A DNA stretch of 64,000 nt from Neobacillus massiliamazoniensis (GCF_001048695.1 NZ_CVRB01000002.1:682001-746000); one strand, 5' to 3'; positions 8,831 through 17,111 are shown, counted from the first letter of the stretch. Notes: generated by a model from the sequence alone, not told the origin. Made by a program: numbers and translations.

Positions 8831-9903
8831 GATTTTTCCACCCCGTTTTTTTGTTTACTTCCGGATAAAAGCTTGATTCCGCCGCCAATTAACACTAAAC
8901 AAACAATCCCTGTTTGGAGATAGCTTTGAATCCAATAGATATCGTTATTGAGTATATTTTTTAACATAGGTGCAATGATTGGCATGACCACATTCATCAG
9001 CAAATAATAGAAACCTAAGAGGATCAGCCCTATTCCCACCCATTTTTGGTGGTTAAGGAAGTAATGGATAATCGGAATATCCTCGACCGGTTCGTTCCCA
9101 TACCTCGACACCTTCTGCATTCCATCAAAAAAGCTATAAAACCAGATAATTGGAATCAAAAACAAGAAGATACCGAGCCTTAAAACGTCCAAAATGTAAA
9201 TCGAAAAGAGAAAGGCTGCCATTAACTGAATTCCGCGGCGCTGCAAGCCTAGGTACAAATGTCCGGCCCCCGGGAATATCGAAAGAAAGGTAGCAATGGC
9301 CGTGCTCTTCTTTCCATCTTCCCTACGCTCTTCAAAGTCTTCAAAAATGGTTCGATCCAAGAGCTCTTCGCCCGCTTGTTTTTTATTCAACTGCTGAACA
9401 GCATCGAAAAATCCGTAAACCCAAATAATAGGAAGGGCAGCCAAAAAGACAAGAAATTCAGCACGGTTTGAAAGAGCTGTGACAAAAACAACCATTACAC
9501 CAAGGCCTAAAAATGTCGCCAAAAGTGTGAGCCCTCTGTTCATCAAGCCCAACTGAAAATGACCAAGCCCTGGTATAAACGACAGGATAATCGTATAAAA
9601 ACGTTCTGACTCTTGGGTGGACTGAGCCTGCGGGTCGTCCGGATTTGCCAATCTCAGCGTTTTCTTATATTTCGAAACAGCCATACCTATGTCAATAAAG
9701 CTAATGATATAAAGAAACATTCCACCCATAAAGGCGATAATGGCTAATGGCTTTCCACCATGACTGATTAAACCTAATATGGTGATAAACGCACATCCCA
9801 TAATCGAAAATAAGTAAAACAGCCCGCGGATAATGTTCCCAAAGTAAATATGCCCAAGGCCTGGAAATAGCGATAATGTCAGTGCCTTTGTTGAGTTTTT
9901 CAT
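8827..9903 (-). CDS. polytopic membrane protein with three PG-x-GH repeats
   Basis: 358 aa, about 10 hydrophobic segments. The same motif recurs three times: SLFPGLGHIYFG-x3-RG near residue 12, SFIPGLGHFQLG-x3-RG near 112 and SIFPGAGHLYLG-x3-RG near 209. Each precedes a pair of helices, as in TM2-type or YckC/DUF-like membrane modules, so the protein looks like an internal triplication. It overlaps its neighbours by ATGA on both sides. Role in the sigma module is unknown. Confidence 0.65.
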   Translation of the reverse strand: MKNSTKALTLSLFPGLGHIYFGNIIRGLFYLFSIMGCAFITILGLISHGGKPLAIIAFMGGMFLYIISFIDIGMAVSKYKKTLRLANPDDPQAQSTQESERFYTIILSFIPGLGHFQLGLMNRGLTLLATFLGLGVMVVFVTALSNRAEFLVFLAALPIIWVYGFFDAVQQLNKKQAGEELLDRTIFEDFEERREDGKKSTAIATFLSIFPGAGHLYLGLQRRGIQLMAAFLFSIYILDVLRLGIFLFLIPIIWFYSFFDGMQKVSRYGNEPVEDIPIIHYFLNHQKWVGIGLILLGFYYLLMNVVMPIIAPMLKNILNNDIYWIQSYLQTGIVCLVLIGGGIKLLSGSKQKNGVEKS

Positions 9904-10364
9904 TTCTTATCTACCTCCTTTTTTTCTATTGAATCGATCCATGCAAATGTTTTATTGATCACACCTTCTGTCACCGAAGGCTGTTTTTCTTGAAAATGCG
10001 AGCTTTCTATTGCTCCTGCATAGGCGGCAATGGAATGAAAGGCACCGGTTACCATCAGCAGTATGGTTGCAGCTGCCGCCAGAAAATAGTGGAACAATGC
10101 CTGTTGGTAAAAAGGCTTCTTATTATTGTTGGAGGGTTCAGCTTTTGTTTGCTTCTCTTTCGTCACTTCCACCATCACAAGGTCCGTAAAAGTGGTCTCA
10201 TTCGAAAGAATCGGAAGCGATGTTTCACTTTCTTCAACCGCTTGTAAATAAAGATTCAGACAGTGATCGCACTCATACAAATGACTTTCAAATTCATTAC
10301 GGCTTTTTTCATTGATTTCATCTTTTACGTATTTCAACCATTCATCATGTGTAAAATGCTTCAT
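9900..10364 (-). CDS. zinc-binding anti-sigma factor (ZAS type)
   Basis: 154 aa from the ATG at 10364, which overlaps the sigma stop (ATGA) and has AAGGAGG 10 nt upstream. The N-terminal domain has the HxxxCxxC zinc motif (H-L-Y-E-C-D-H-C). A single membrane helix (about 93-115) follows, then a short outer tail. In this family it holds the cognate ECF sigma inactive at the membrane. Position directly after the sigma gene supports the assignment. Confidence 0.85.
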   Translation of the reverse strand: MKHFTHDEWLKYVKDEINEKSRNEFESHLYECDHCLNLYLQAVEESETSLPILSNETTFTDLVMVEVTKEKQTKAEPSNNNKKPFYQQALFHYFLAAAATILLMVTGAFHSIAAYAGAIESSHFQEKQPSVTEGVINKTFAWIDSIEKKEVDKK

Positions 10365-10906
10365 GAAAAATCGTCCTCCTTCCAATTCTTTTTCATCCAA
10401 GTTCGGGCCCGGTACAGCTTCGTTTCAATCGTCTTCACTTGAACTTTTTGTTCATCGGCCATCTCCTGATAGCTTTTTTCCGCTATGTAAAAGCCATATA
10501 TGACATCACGATAATTTTCAGGCAATTCACCGAGCCTTTTCCTGACAAGACTTCGCTTGTCATTTTCGATGATTTCTTTTTCCACACAGTCTCTTGATGT
10601 ACGAAAATCTTGCTGCTCCAGGATGTCGACCACTTCCTCTTTTCTTCTCGCCTGCTTTCTTTTTACATCAATGGCATGATTAACTGCGATTCTTGTCATC
10701 CACGTTTTAAAGCCTTGGTTTTCATATTTAGGAAGAGAGGAGTAGATTTTTAAAAATACTTCCTGTGCAGCATCTTCTGCTTCCTTTTGGTCGCGAAGAA
10801 CGGCAAAGACGGTCAGAAACACATCATTGCGATACTTCTCAACCAAAAGGCGAAAGGCATGATCATTGCCGTCCAGCACTTTTTGAATTAACGCTGCCTC
10901 ACTAAT
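10361..10906 (-). CDS. ECF-family RNA polymerase sigma factor, apparent ATT start
   Basis: 181 aa if started at ATT 10906. Region 2 (HAFRLLVEKYRNDVF, then DAAQEVFLKIY) and region 4 (LPENYRDVIYGFYIAEKSYQEMADEQKVQVKTIETKLYRAR in segments) are clear. The only standard in-frame start, GTG at 10879, has no ribosome site and would remove the usual sEAALIQKVLDGND N-terminus. ATT at 10906-10904 sits 6 nt after GGGGGAG, and a stop lies 15 nt further upstream. It heads the operon with its anti-sigma factor and is probably autoregulated. Confidence 0.85.
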   Translation of the reverse strand: MSEAALIQKVLDGNDHAFRLLVEKYRNDVFLTVFAVLRDQKEAEDAAQEVFLKIYSSLPKYENQGFKTWMTRIAVNHAIDVKRKQARRKEEVVDILEQQDFRTSRDCVEKEIIENDKRSLVRKRLGELPENYRDVIYGFYIAEKSYQEMADEQKVQVKTIETKLYRARTWMKKNWKEDDFS

Positions 10907-10941
10907 CGCTCTCTCCCCCTTTCATCTGTTCTTCACATTAA

Positions 10942-10970
10942 TAGACGAACGAATAACGAAACACCCCTAC
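10942..10970 (-). promoter_or_regulatory. candidate autoregulatory ECF promoter
   Basis: CGTCTA at 10947-10942 resembles the CGTC -10 element of Bacillus ECF promoters. The -35 region about 16-17 nt upstream is GTAGGG, which does not match the usual TGAAAC, so any recognition would be sigma-specific. Location upstream of the sigma gene is the main argument. Confidence 0.3.
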
Positions 10971-11158
10971 ACTTTTTTTGAAAAAATTTTTTGATGGTTT
11001 TCGGGGTTTCGTGCAATGACAATCGATCAAGGAATATCTTCTCTTAATCTCGCATAGCTATTAACGACTTGTCTTATGTTATATCATCCTTTTATTACTA
11101 AAATTGTTAATATATAAAATATATAACTATAATATGGTAAAATCTAATTAAGAAAGGA

Positions 11159-11797
11159 GTGATTTCTATCGTTTGGGTGTTACTCATTGCCTCATATTTC
11201 ATCGGAAGTATTCCTACTGCCTTGATAGTGGGGAAACTTGCCTATGGAATTGATATTCGTGAACATGGCAGTAAAAATCCCGGCGCGACCAACACCTTGA
11301 GGGTTCTGGGGAAAAAGGCAGCCATTTTCGTGCTAATCGTTGATATCCTTAAAGGTGCTATTGCCGCTTCACTTCCTCGCTACTACCACATTGATGCGGA
11401 ATCACTTTACTTTGGACTAATGGCCGTCGTCGGTCATTGTTTTCCTATCTTTGCCGGCTTTAGGGGTGGAAAAGCCATCGCGACAACAGCTGGAACTCTA
11501 TTAATTGCAAATATCCAGCTTCTTGTCATAGCGTTTCTGACCTTCTTTCTTGTGATTTTTTTAACGAAATATGTATTTTTCGGATCGATCTCTGTCGGCC
11601 TTAGTCTCCTTACATACTCTCTTATTTCATCCCAACTTGGATTTGAGCTGATCTTTTTGTTATTTTCTTTATTATTAATCTATCTCCACCGGTCTAACAT
11701 CCGTAATTTCATCCTTGGCATCGAACCGAAAATCAATGATAAAAATTTAAAAAATGATCGAATTCCTCCTAAGAACGGAGGCTCTAAAACATTTTAG
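11159..11797 (+). CDS. plsY: glycerol-3-phosphate acyltransferase PlsY
   Basis: About 209-212 aa, five or more membrane helices. It acylates glycerol-3-phosphate with acyl-phosphate in the first step of phosphatidic acid synthesis. Family motifs are GSIPTALIVGK, DIREHGSKNPGATNTLRVLG and GHCFPIFAGFRGGKAIATT. The start is uncertain. GTG 11159 overlaps the ribosome site AAAGGAG (11153-11159), while ATT 11162 and especially ATC 11168 (8-nt spacing) are better placed but rare. The next GTG (11177) is too far away. Confidence 0.92.
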   Translation: MISIVWVLLIASYFIGSIPTALIVGKLAYGIDIREHGSKNPGATNTLRVLGKKAAIFVLIVDILKGAIAASLPRYYHIDAESLYFGLMAVVGHCFPIFAGFRGGKAIATTAGTLLIANIQLLVIAFLTFFLVIFLTKYVFFGSISVGLSLLTYSLISSQLGFELIFLLFSLLLIYLHRSNIRNFILGIEPKINDKNLKNDRIPPKNGGSKTF

Positions 11798-11817
11798 AGT
11801 GGAGCTATATTAAAAAA

Positions 11818-11846
11818 AGACCTGCCATCTACAAAATGGTAGGTCT
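11818..11846. terminator. bidirectional terminator between plsY and the thioredoxin-like gene
   Basis: Stem AGACCTGCCAT / ATGGTAGGTCT with one mismatch, A-run before and T-rich after, placed between two convergent genes. Confidence 0.8.
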
Positions 11847-11855
11847 TTGTTCCAT

Positions 11856-12410
11856 TTATTTTAAAATGACAGCTGCAATGCTGGTCGCAACAATTTGCCA
11901 GATCGATGCATCCTGTTGGTAGTATTCCATCAGACGCTTATACATTTCCTTTTGCTTTTCCTCGAAGTCGGTAGAATCTTTTTCTGGCAGAGCAGCACGT
12001 TCTTTTTCCACTAGCGCTTGTATTTCGGGTGCACGCGGCCCCCATACTCCCACTTCATTTCCTTCTTGGTCCATAAAAATATAAATTGGAATAGCTCTCG
12101 ATGTCCCGTTTGTTAAGTATTGATCCATTAACTCAAGGTTTTGGTCACGGAGCAAAAATCGAACTTCAATGCCGCCCGCTTCGGCAATCCTAAGCAAAAT
12201 CGGGTTGTTCAGCAAGGCATCCCCGCACCAATCCTCACTTAAGGCTATCACACGCAACTTTTGTGGTACTACTTTCTCGAATCTCCCTTTGTCCTCATCC
12301 TTTTGGGCAAACCTCTCGTAAATGGAAAGCATTTCTCCCTTATTCCGTGTCATCGAGTTAATATACTCATCTGCCGTCATTGCTTTTTGAAACCATTCAT
12401 TCAGATTCAT
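11856..12410 (-). CDS. thioredoxin-fold protein with WCGDA motif
   Basis: 184 aa. The central region RVIALSEDWCGDALLNNPILLRIAE matches thioredoxin-like Bacillus proteins with a single cysteine (Cys62) instead of CxxC. It is followed by the cis-Pro-like segment SRAIPIYIFMD. A redox or thiol-binding role is likely, but the missing second cysteine argues against ordinary disulfide reductase activity. Monocistronic. Confidence 0.75.
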   Translation of the reverse strand: MNLNEWFQKAMTADEYINSMTRNKGEMLSIYERFAQKDEDKGRFEKVVPQKLRVIALSEDWCGDALLNNPILLRIAEAGGIEVRFLLRDQNLELMDQYLTNGTSRAIPIYIFMDQEGNEVGVWGPRAPEIQALVEKERAALPEKDSTDFEEKQKEMYKRLMEYYQQDASIWQIVATSIAAVILK

Positions 12411-12530
12411 CTTTTCTCCACCCCTTCCATTTTCTTATATGATAAACATTTCCAGTATTCCTAATCAATTTTGATGCCTCATGAATTTTTTTAAAAATAA
12501 GCTCTTTTAATTGATGATGTTGTTTTTCCT

Positions 12531-12632
12531 GAAAATAGTGCCCCAGGCGTTGCAAAATAAGCTTGCTTAGGCACTAAAAAAGAAAATAGTGTCCGAAGCA
12601 ATGCAAAATATACAAGCTAGGGCACTAAAAGC
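12531..12632. repeat. two-unit 51-bp hairpin repeat (AGTGCC...GGCACT)
   Basis: Two tandem units of exactly 51 bp (12531 and 12582) start with GAAAATAGTG. Each has inverted ends TAGTGCC/GGCACTA or TAGTGTCC/GGGCACTA and a shared inner GCAAAATA. The same architecture and near-identical length recur in six units at 26886. It lies in the divergent gap between the thioredoxin-like gene and gntR. Confidence 0.7.
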
Positions 12633-12666
12633 TTTATCACCAAAAATCTTTTAATAAACAGGATAT

Positions 12667-12712
12667 TGTTCTATACAAGATAGAACAGTTTTGTTATATT
12701 AAATATAGAACA
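12667..12712 (+). promoter_or_regulatory. gntR promoter with palindromic operator
   Basis: A near-ideal palindrome TGTTCTAT-acaag-ATAGAACA at 12667-12687 overlaps the expected -35 of a TATATT -10 (12695-12700). A further half-site ATAGAACA lies at 12705-12712. This layout fits autorepression by the adjacent GntR/YtrA-type regulator. Confidence 0.6.
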
Positions 12713-12728
12713 GAATGGAGGGAAATGG

Positions 12729-13115
12729 ATGATTATTCAAATTGAACCTCAATCTGATATTCCAATTTATACGCAGATAACAAATCAAATTATTGAAGGA
12801 ATTGCAAGAGGGTACCTACATCCTGGAGATTCACTTCCTTCCGTACGAGCATTTGCGGGAGATCTTGGTGTGAATATGCACACGGTTAATAAAAGCTATC
12901 ATGAATTAGAGAAAAAGGGCATTATTCGGGTTGTTCCTAAGTCCGGAGCAGTCATTAATTTTCCGAATGAAATGGGGGAAAAGAACTGTCACTTCGAAAG
13001 AATCTCATCACAATTTCAACCAGTTATTGCCGAAGCACTTGTATTAGGAATAAAAAAAGAGGAGATTGAAAAATTAGTGTCAGCAATGATTCAGGATTTT
13101 AAGGGGAAATCTTAG
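12729..13115 (+). CDS. GntR-family (YtrA-type) transcriptional regulator
   Basis: 128 aa. The N-terminal winged helix (about 11-77) contains the GntR signature IARGYLHPGDSLPSVRAFAGDLGVN in segments and the recognition helix HTVNKSYHELEKKG. The short C-terminal dimerisation tail is typical of the YtrA subfamily. ATG follows GGAGGG. It is followed within 50 bp by a DUF1648 membrane protein that it probably controls. Confidence 0.88.
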   Translation: MIIQIEPQSDIPIYTQITNQIIEGIARGYLHPGDSLPSVRAFAGDLGVNMHTVNKSYHELEKKGIIRVVPKSGAVINFPNEMGEKNCHFERISSQFQPVIAEALVLGIKKEEIEKLVSAMIQDFKGKS

Positions 13116-13160
13116 CTAGTGATGTCCTTAATCATCTTTGAAAAGAAGGGGGCAATTTAC

Positions 13161-14255
13161 ATGGAACAGACAATGTTTTTAATCATTTTTATTTTTTTAG
13201 TGGCAATTGAAACGGCTATTCCTTTTTTAGTGAAACGAACCGTCGTTTTCGGTGTATCAATTCCAGATAGAAATGTTCGCGATGAAAAGCTTGTATTTTA
13301 TAAAAAAATCTACTCCCTGTTGGTTTTTGTCTTTTCTGTTATCATCATAGGTTCCTATCTATTATGGACGGCCAATAGTCGGTTATCTGAAGAAAGACAC
13401 GCCATTATATCCTTAGTGATACAATTTTGCCTTATTTTCTTGAGTACTGCACTATATTTTTATTTTCACGCCAAGACTTTGCAGCGTAAGAGAAGTCAAA
13501 AATGGGGAGAAAATTTGAAGGAAGTGAAAATAACCGATCTAGCTGTTCGTTCACAAGATGAAATGCTACCATGGTATGTGTTCTTGATTCCAATGGTCGT
13601 AACCATGGGGTTCATCGGCTATACGTTTTTGAATTACAATAGTATGCCAGCTCGAATTCCGATGCATTGGGGACCAGACGGTAAGCCAAATTCGTTCACA
13701 GAAAAAAATCCTTTTTCAGTAAACGCACTTCTATATATTTTATTAACGATACAAGTCATGTTTTTAGGAATGAATGTTGCCACAAAACGATCAGGCATTA
13801 AGCTTAGTGCAACTAGAATCAATGCTTCTCGGATTCGCCAGCTTTCCTTAAGAAAGTATTCTAGCTGGTTCTTATTCATGATAAGTGTGCTCATTACGTT
13901 GTTATTTTCCTTTTTGCAATTAACAACGATTCATGCCGGTTTAATGAATAATGTTGTGATATGGTTGGTTCCTGTCATTTTTACCCTAATTGTTCTGATT
14001 GGGTCCATTGTTTTTGCTGTTAAGGTCGGTAATGCAGGGGAAAAGTTTGATCTCGATCCTGTAATGGGAATAACGGATACGGATGAAGACCAGTATTGGA
14101 TGGGTGGGATGTTTTATTTTAATAAAAATGACCCTTCTATCTTTGTCGAAAAACGATTTGGGATCGGTTGGACGATTAATTTTGCCCACCCTATCGGATT
14201 ATTGATTCTATTAGTACCAATTGTGGTGATTCTGCTTATTGCATTCTTTTCATAG
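13161..14255 (+). CDS. DUF1648 membrane protein (SdpI-related)
   Basis: 364 aa from the ATG at 13161 (GGGGG 8 nt upstream). About seven or eight membrane helices. The DUF1648 signature PARIPMHWGPDGKPNSF lies after the fourth helix; a C-terminal soluble loop (YWMGGMFYFNKNDPSIFVEKRFGIGWT in parts) precedes the last helix. DUF1648 occurs in SdpI-type immunity proteins. Pairing with a YtrA-type GntR regulator suggests a membrane stress or toxin-related role, which is inference. Confidence 0.75.
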   Translation: MEQTMFLIIFIFLVAIETAIPFLVKRTVVFGVSIPDRNVRDEKLVFYKKIYSLLVFVFSVIIIGSYLLWTANSRLSEERHAIISLVIQFCLIFLSTALYFYFHAKTLQRKRSQKWGENLKEVKITDLAVRSQDEMLPWYVFLIPMVVTMGFIGYTFLNYNSMPARIPMHWGPDGKPNSFTEKNPFSVNALLYILLTIQVMFLGMNVATKRSGIKLSATRINASRIRQLSLRKYSSWFLFMISVLITLLFSFLQLTTIHAGLMNNVVIWLVPVIFTLIVLIGSIVFAVKVGNAGEKFDLDPVMGITDTDEDQYWMGGMFYFNKNDPSIFVEKRFGIGWTINFAHPIGLLILLVPIVVILLIAFFS

Positions 14256-14269
14256 CATAGTGGAGGGAT

Positions 14270-14350
14270 AAGGTTTCGGCAATCTTATGTTTAACGTTAG
14301 GCATTATGTTGTTCGTCCTAGGCTGCAGCAAAGAGAAGCTAAAATCATAA
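14270..14350 (+). pseudogene. detached lipoprotein signal peptide of the following hydrolase
   Basis: Reading from AAG at 14270 gives K-V-S-A-I-L-C-L-T-L-G-I-M-L-F-V-L-G-C-S-K-E-K-L-K-S and then TAA at 14348-14350. This is a textbook lipoprotein signal with lipobox VLGC. It has no start codon and is in the same frame as the hydrolase starting at 14378, with nine sense codons between the TAA and that ATG. It is best explained as the original N-terminus of that protein, lost by a nonsense mutation plus loss of the start. Confidence 0.7.
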
Positions 14351-14377
14351 GAAGCAATCTCTAAAGGAGTGAGTTCG

Positions 14378-15565
14378 ATGGAAAAGATTGAAGGTAACTG
14401 GGAAGGCGCTATTAAAGTTCCTAATCAGCCATTGTCCATTATTATTCAGTTTTCAAAAGATGGGGGAAAAATCAGTATTCCTGTGCAGGGATTAAACGAT
14501 TACCCTTTGAAAACAGTGAAATTAACCGATGCAGATTTGTTTTTTGATATGAACATTCAAGGGATAACCATTACTTTTGATGGAAAAGTCAATAATGATA
14601 AGATATCTGGTACGTTCGTACAGCAGGGGCAGTCTTTTCCGTTTGAATTGACAAAAGGAAGCAAGGAACAAAACGAAGAAATTGAAGCAGGCGATCCTGT
14701 TCAAGTGAAGCTCAAGGACGGTACCATGCAAGGGCTCTTACAGATGCCTGAAGGGAAGGGACCTTTTCCAGTTATGATCATTATCGCGGGCTCCGGCCCT
14801 ACTGATAGAAATGGAAACTCAAGTTTATTGCCTGGTAAGAATAATAGTTTGAAAATGCTAGCCGAAAACCTAGCATCTCAGGGGATCGTAAGTATTCGTT
14901 ATGACAAACGGGCAATTGGGCAAAATAAGAGTTTGGCTGGAAAAGAAGAAGACATACGATTTGATAACTTTATAGATGACGCAGCTGCATGGGTCCAATT
15001 TACCAAGGAGGATCAGCGCTTTTCAAAGGTTGGAATCATTGGTCACAGTGAAGGTTCATTAATCGGCATGGTTGCTGCTAATCATGCAAAGGCAGATTCG
15101 TTCATTTCAATCGCAGGTGCCGGTAGAACAATTGACGAAGTATTGCTTGAACAATTAGAAACTCAGCTCCCTCCTAAATTAAAACTGGAGGCAAAGGACA
15201 TTCTCGAAAAATTAAAGCAAGGAAAGCAAGTACCAACTGTAAGCGCTGAGCTACAATTCATCTTTCGTCCATCTGTCCAACCATATATAATTTCATGGCT
15301 GCGCTACAATCCACAAGAAGAATTAGCAAAATTAACATGTCCAGTGCTTATTCTCAATGGTGATCGAGATCTTCAAGTACCGATTAAAGATGCAGAAGCA
15401 CTACACCAAGCGAAAAAAGATTCGCAAATGCTTATCGTAAAGAATATGAACCATATTTTGAAGGAAGCACCAGAAGACAGAGAAGGAAACATCGCAGCCT
15501 ATAGCAATCCTGATCTATCGCTAGCAAAAGGTTTAATTGATGGCATTGTTAGCTTTTTGAAGTAG
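14378..15565 (+). CDS. alpha/beta hydrolase, probably a former lipoprotein
   Basis: 395 aa from ATG 14378 (AAAGGAG, 8-nt spacing); the upstream GTG at 14369 overlaps the ribosome site region. An N-terminal beta domain (about 1-90, EGNWEGAIKVPNQPLSIIIQFS in parts) precedes an alpha/beta hydrolase with nucleophile elbow GHSEG, acid LNGDRDLQVP and histidine NMNHIL. Such two-domain esterases usually carry a lipoprotein signal. Here the signal lies just upstream behind a stop codon, so the protein should now be cytosolic. Confidence 0.8.
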   Translation: MEKIEGNWEGAIKVPNQPLSIIIQFSKDGGKISIPVQGLNDYPLKTVKLTDADLFFDMNIQGITITFDGKVNNDKISGTFVQQGQSFPFELTKGSKEQNEEIEAGDPVQVKLKDGTMQGLLQMPEGKGPFPVMIIIAGSGPTDRNGNSSLLPGKNNSLKMLAENLASQGIVSIRYDKRAIGQNKSLAGKEEDIRFDNFIDDAAAWVQFTKEDQRFSKVGIIGHSEGSLIGMVAANHAKADSFISIAGAGRTIDEVLLEQLETQLPPKLKLEAKDILEKLKQGKQVPTVSAELQFIFRPSVQPYIISWLRYNPQEELAKLTCPVLILNGDRDLQVPIKDAEALHQAKKDSQMLIVKNMNHILKEAPEDREGNIAAYSNPDLSLAKGLIDGIVSFLK

Positions 15566-15573
15566 GTCATTAG

Positions 15574-15776
15574 AAAAGCGGAAGCGCCTTGATCAGCCCC
15601 GACAGGCATAAGACGAACAGCGAGGAGGCAGCTCCGCAGCCACCACAGCGAGACAGCTGCCTGAAAAAGCTTCCTCGTAGTCTTGCGGAACGGCGACAGC
15701 CGTGGAGCAGGGGCTTCTATGAAACGCTTCTTCGCCGGCTTATGACCCGAGGGGCTAGGCGCTGGAGCTAGACAAT
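15574..15776. repeat. dispersed repeat, family A (AAAAGCGGAAGCGCC ... GCTAGACAA)
   Basis: GC-rich element with ends AAAAGCGGAAGCGCC and GGCGCTGGAGCTAGACAA, and internal GACAGGCATAAGACGAAC and GGCTTATGACCCGAGG. The same blocks, reversed, form the tandem copies at 53281 and a fragment at 61820. It lies right after the hydrolase stop. An open frame across it (15589-15771) is a by-product. Confidence 0.75.
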
Positions 15777-15810
15777 TCTAGAAGTCAAATTTTATACTTA
15801 CTTATCTTTC

Positions 15811-15847
15811 AATCAAAAAAGGAGACATTGAGTCTCCTTTTTTGATT
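15811..15847. terminator. strong bidirectional terminator
   Basis: Perfect 16-bp stem AATCAAAAAAGGAGAC / GTCTCCTTTTTTGATT with a 5-nt loop, between the convergent hydrolase and DUF1697 genes. Confidence 0.9.
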
Positions 15848-15948
15848 AAGCGTTTTTTGTAGGTAAAGTTATTCCTCAATCCAATAAGTCGACAAATATA
15901 ACTACTAATATCATTTACTTGCTGAACATCTCTGAAAGGGCAAACTTC

Positions 15949-16497
15949 TTAGGGATGTTCTTTCAATTCTTTTGCCATTGAATCGAGCTTCATAACAGTA
16001 TTCCAGTTCCGGATTGTTGCCGGCGCTCCAATCTTAGATAGATGTTGTGCTATCTTAGAATCCCGAATACTTTGCCGGAAAAACAGATAAACATCCTTGC
16101 CGATTATCTGAAAATCTTCCATTTCACTTCGGTAGGCACTTACACGCTCGATTCCTTCTTGTGAAGGTAGGCCTGCTAAAAAAGCTATCTGGATGCTTTC
16201 CCCTTCCTGTAGCCCATCCATTCGGTATGGACAATCCGTGATTACCTTTTCATATTCCTCCGATGATCTTAAAACAACAGGTACTGGAAAGCCGAACTTT
16301 TCTTTTATTGCTTCTTCCAAGCGTAGGGTTAGTGATTCTGCGGTTTCCTCAGACTCAAACAAAACATTCCCGCTCTGAATATAGGTTTTCACCTTTTGTA
16401 AGCCCATCGATTCCAATAGGCTTTTCAATTCCGCCATCTTAATCTTATGATGTCCACCAACATTAATCCCCCGTAAAAGAGCAATGTAAATTGTCAT
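15949..16497 (-). CDS. DUF1697 family protein
   Basis: 182 aa, full length for DUF1697. Signature segments are the N-terminal IALLRGINVGGHHKIKMAEL, TYIQSGNVLFES and the C-terminal TIRNWNTVMKL. The molecular role of this small cytosolic family is unknown. Monocistronic. Confidence 0.85.
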   Translation of the reverse strand: MTIYIALLRGINVGGHHKIKMAELKSLLESMGLQKVKTYIQSGNVLFESEETAESLTLRLEEAIKEKFGFPVPVVLRSSEEYEKVITDCPYRMDGLQEGESIQIAFLAGLPSQEGIERVSAYRSEMEDFQIIGKDVYLFFRQSIRDSKIAQHLSKIGAPATIRNWNTVMKLDSMAKELKEHP

Positions 16498-16679
16498 GTA
16501 TATACCTCACAAGTTTTTGTTCATTATCTCAAGGAAATGGTAAAACATGCAAATTTATCTGAGGTGTCAATTTACTATTTTTCAAAGTAGTAAAAATCTC
16601 CTTACAGTTTAAGGCAGGGATTTTTTTTAGGGAGGCAGAAGAAATAAGAGAAGAAAAAAATAATATTGGAGGTTTTATT

Positions 16680-17111
16680 ATGGTCCCACAAAGAGTAACG
16701 TTACTGACAATTGGAGCGTATAATTTGCCGGCTTTACGTACTTTCTATCAATCTTTAGGCTGGGAGGAGACAGAAATAAGCTCTGATCACTATGCTGTTT
16801 TTAAGACAGCCGGTGTGCTTCTCTCTTTATTTCCTATTGCTGAGCTGGCAAAGGATGCAGGTGTCGAGTTTAGCAACTCCCCTGAAACGTATAGGCCAGT
16901 TACCTTCGCTATCAATGTTGACAAACCTGAACAAGTTGATTCGACAATTGACAAAATTCGAGAGGCTGGTGCAAAAATACTACGAGAGCCAAGTGATGCT
17001 TTCTGGGGCGGCCGAACTGCTTATTTTTCAGATCCGGAAAACAACCTTTGGGAAGTTGCATGGAATCCTTCTTCTGTCTTTGATGAGCGTGGTGCGATGA
17101 TTTCTTTTTAA
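16680..17111 (+). CDS. VOC (glyoxalase/bleomycin-resistance fold) protein
   Basis: 143 aa, two beta-alpha-beta-beta-beta modules (about 5-65 and 75-135). The second ends in AYFSDPENNLWEVAWNP, the usual metal-site strand. Substrate unknown. The ATG follows TTGGAGG. Confidence 0.85.
   Translation: MVPQRVTLLTIGAYNLPALRTFYQSLGWEETEISSDHYAVFKTAGVLLSLFPIAELAKDAGVEFSNSPETYRPVTFAINVDKPEQVDSTIDKIREAGAKILREPSDAFWGGRTAYFSDPENNLWEVAWNPSSVFDERGAMISF

Noticed and set aside
15589..15771. 60-residue ORF on the plus strand
   Set aside because: Lies entirely in a family A dispersed repeat; no ribosome site or protein-like sequence.
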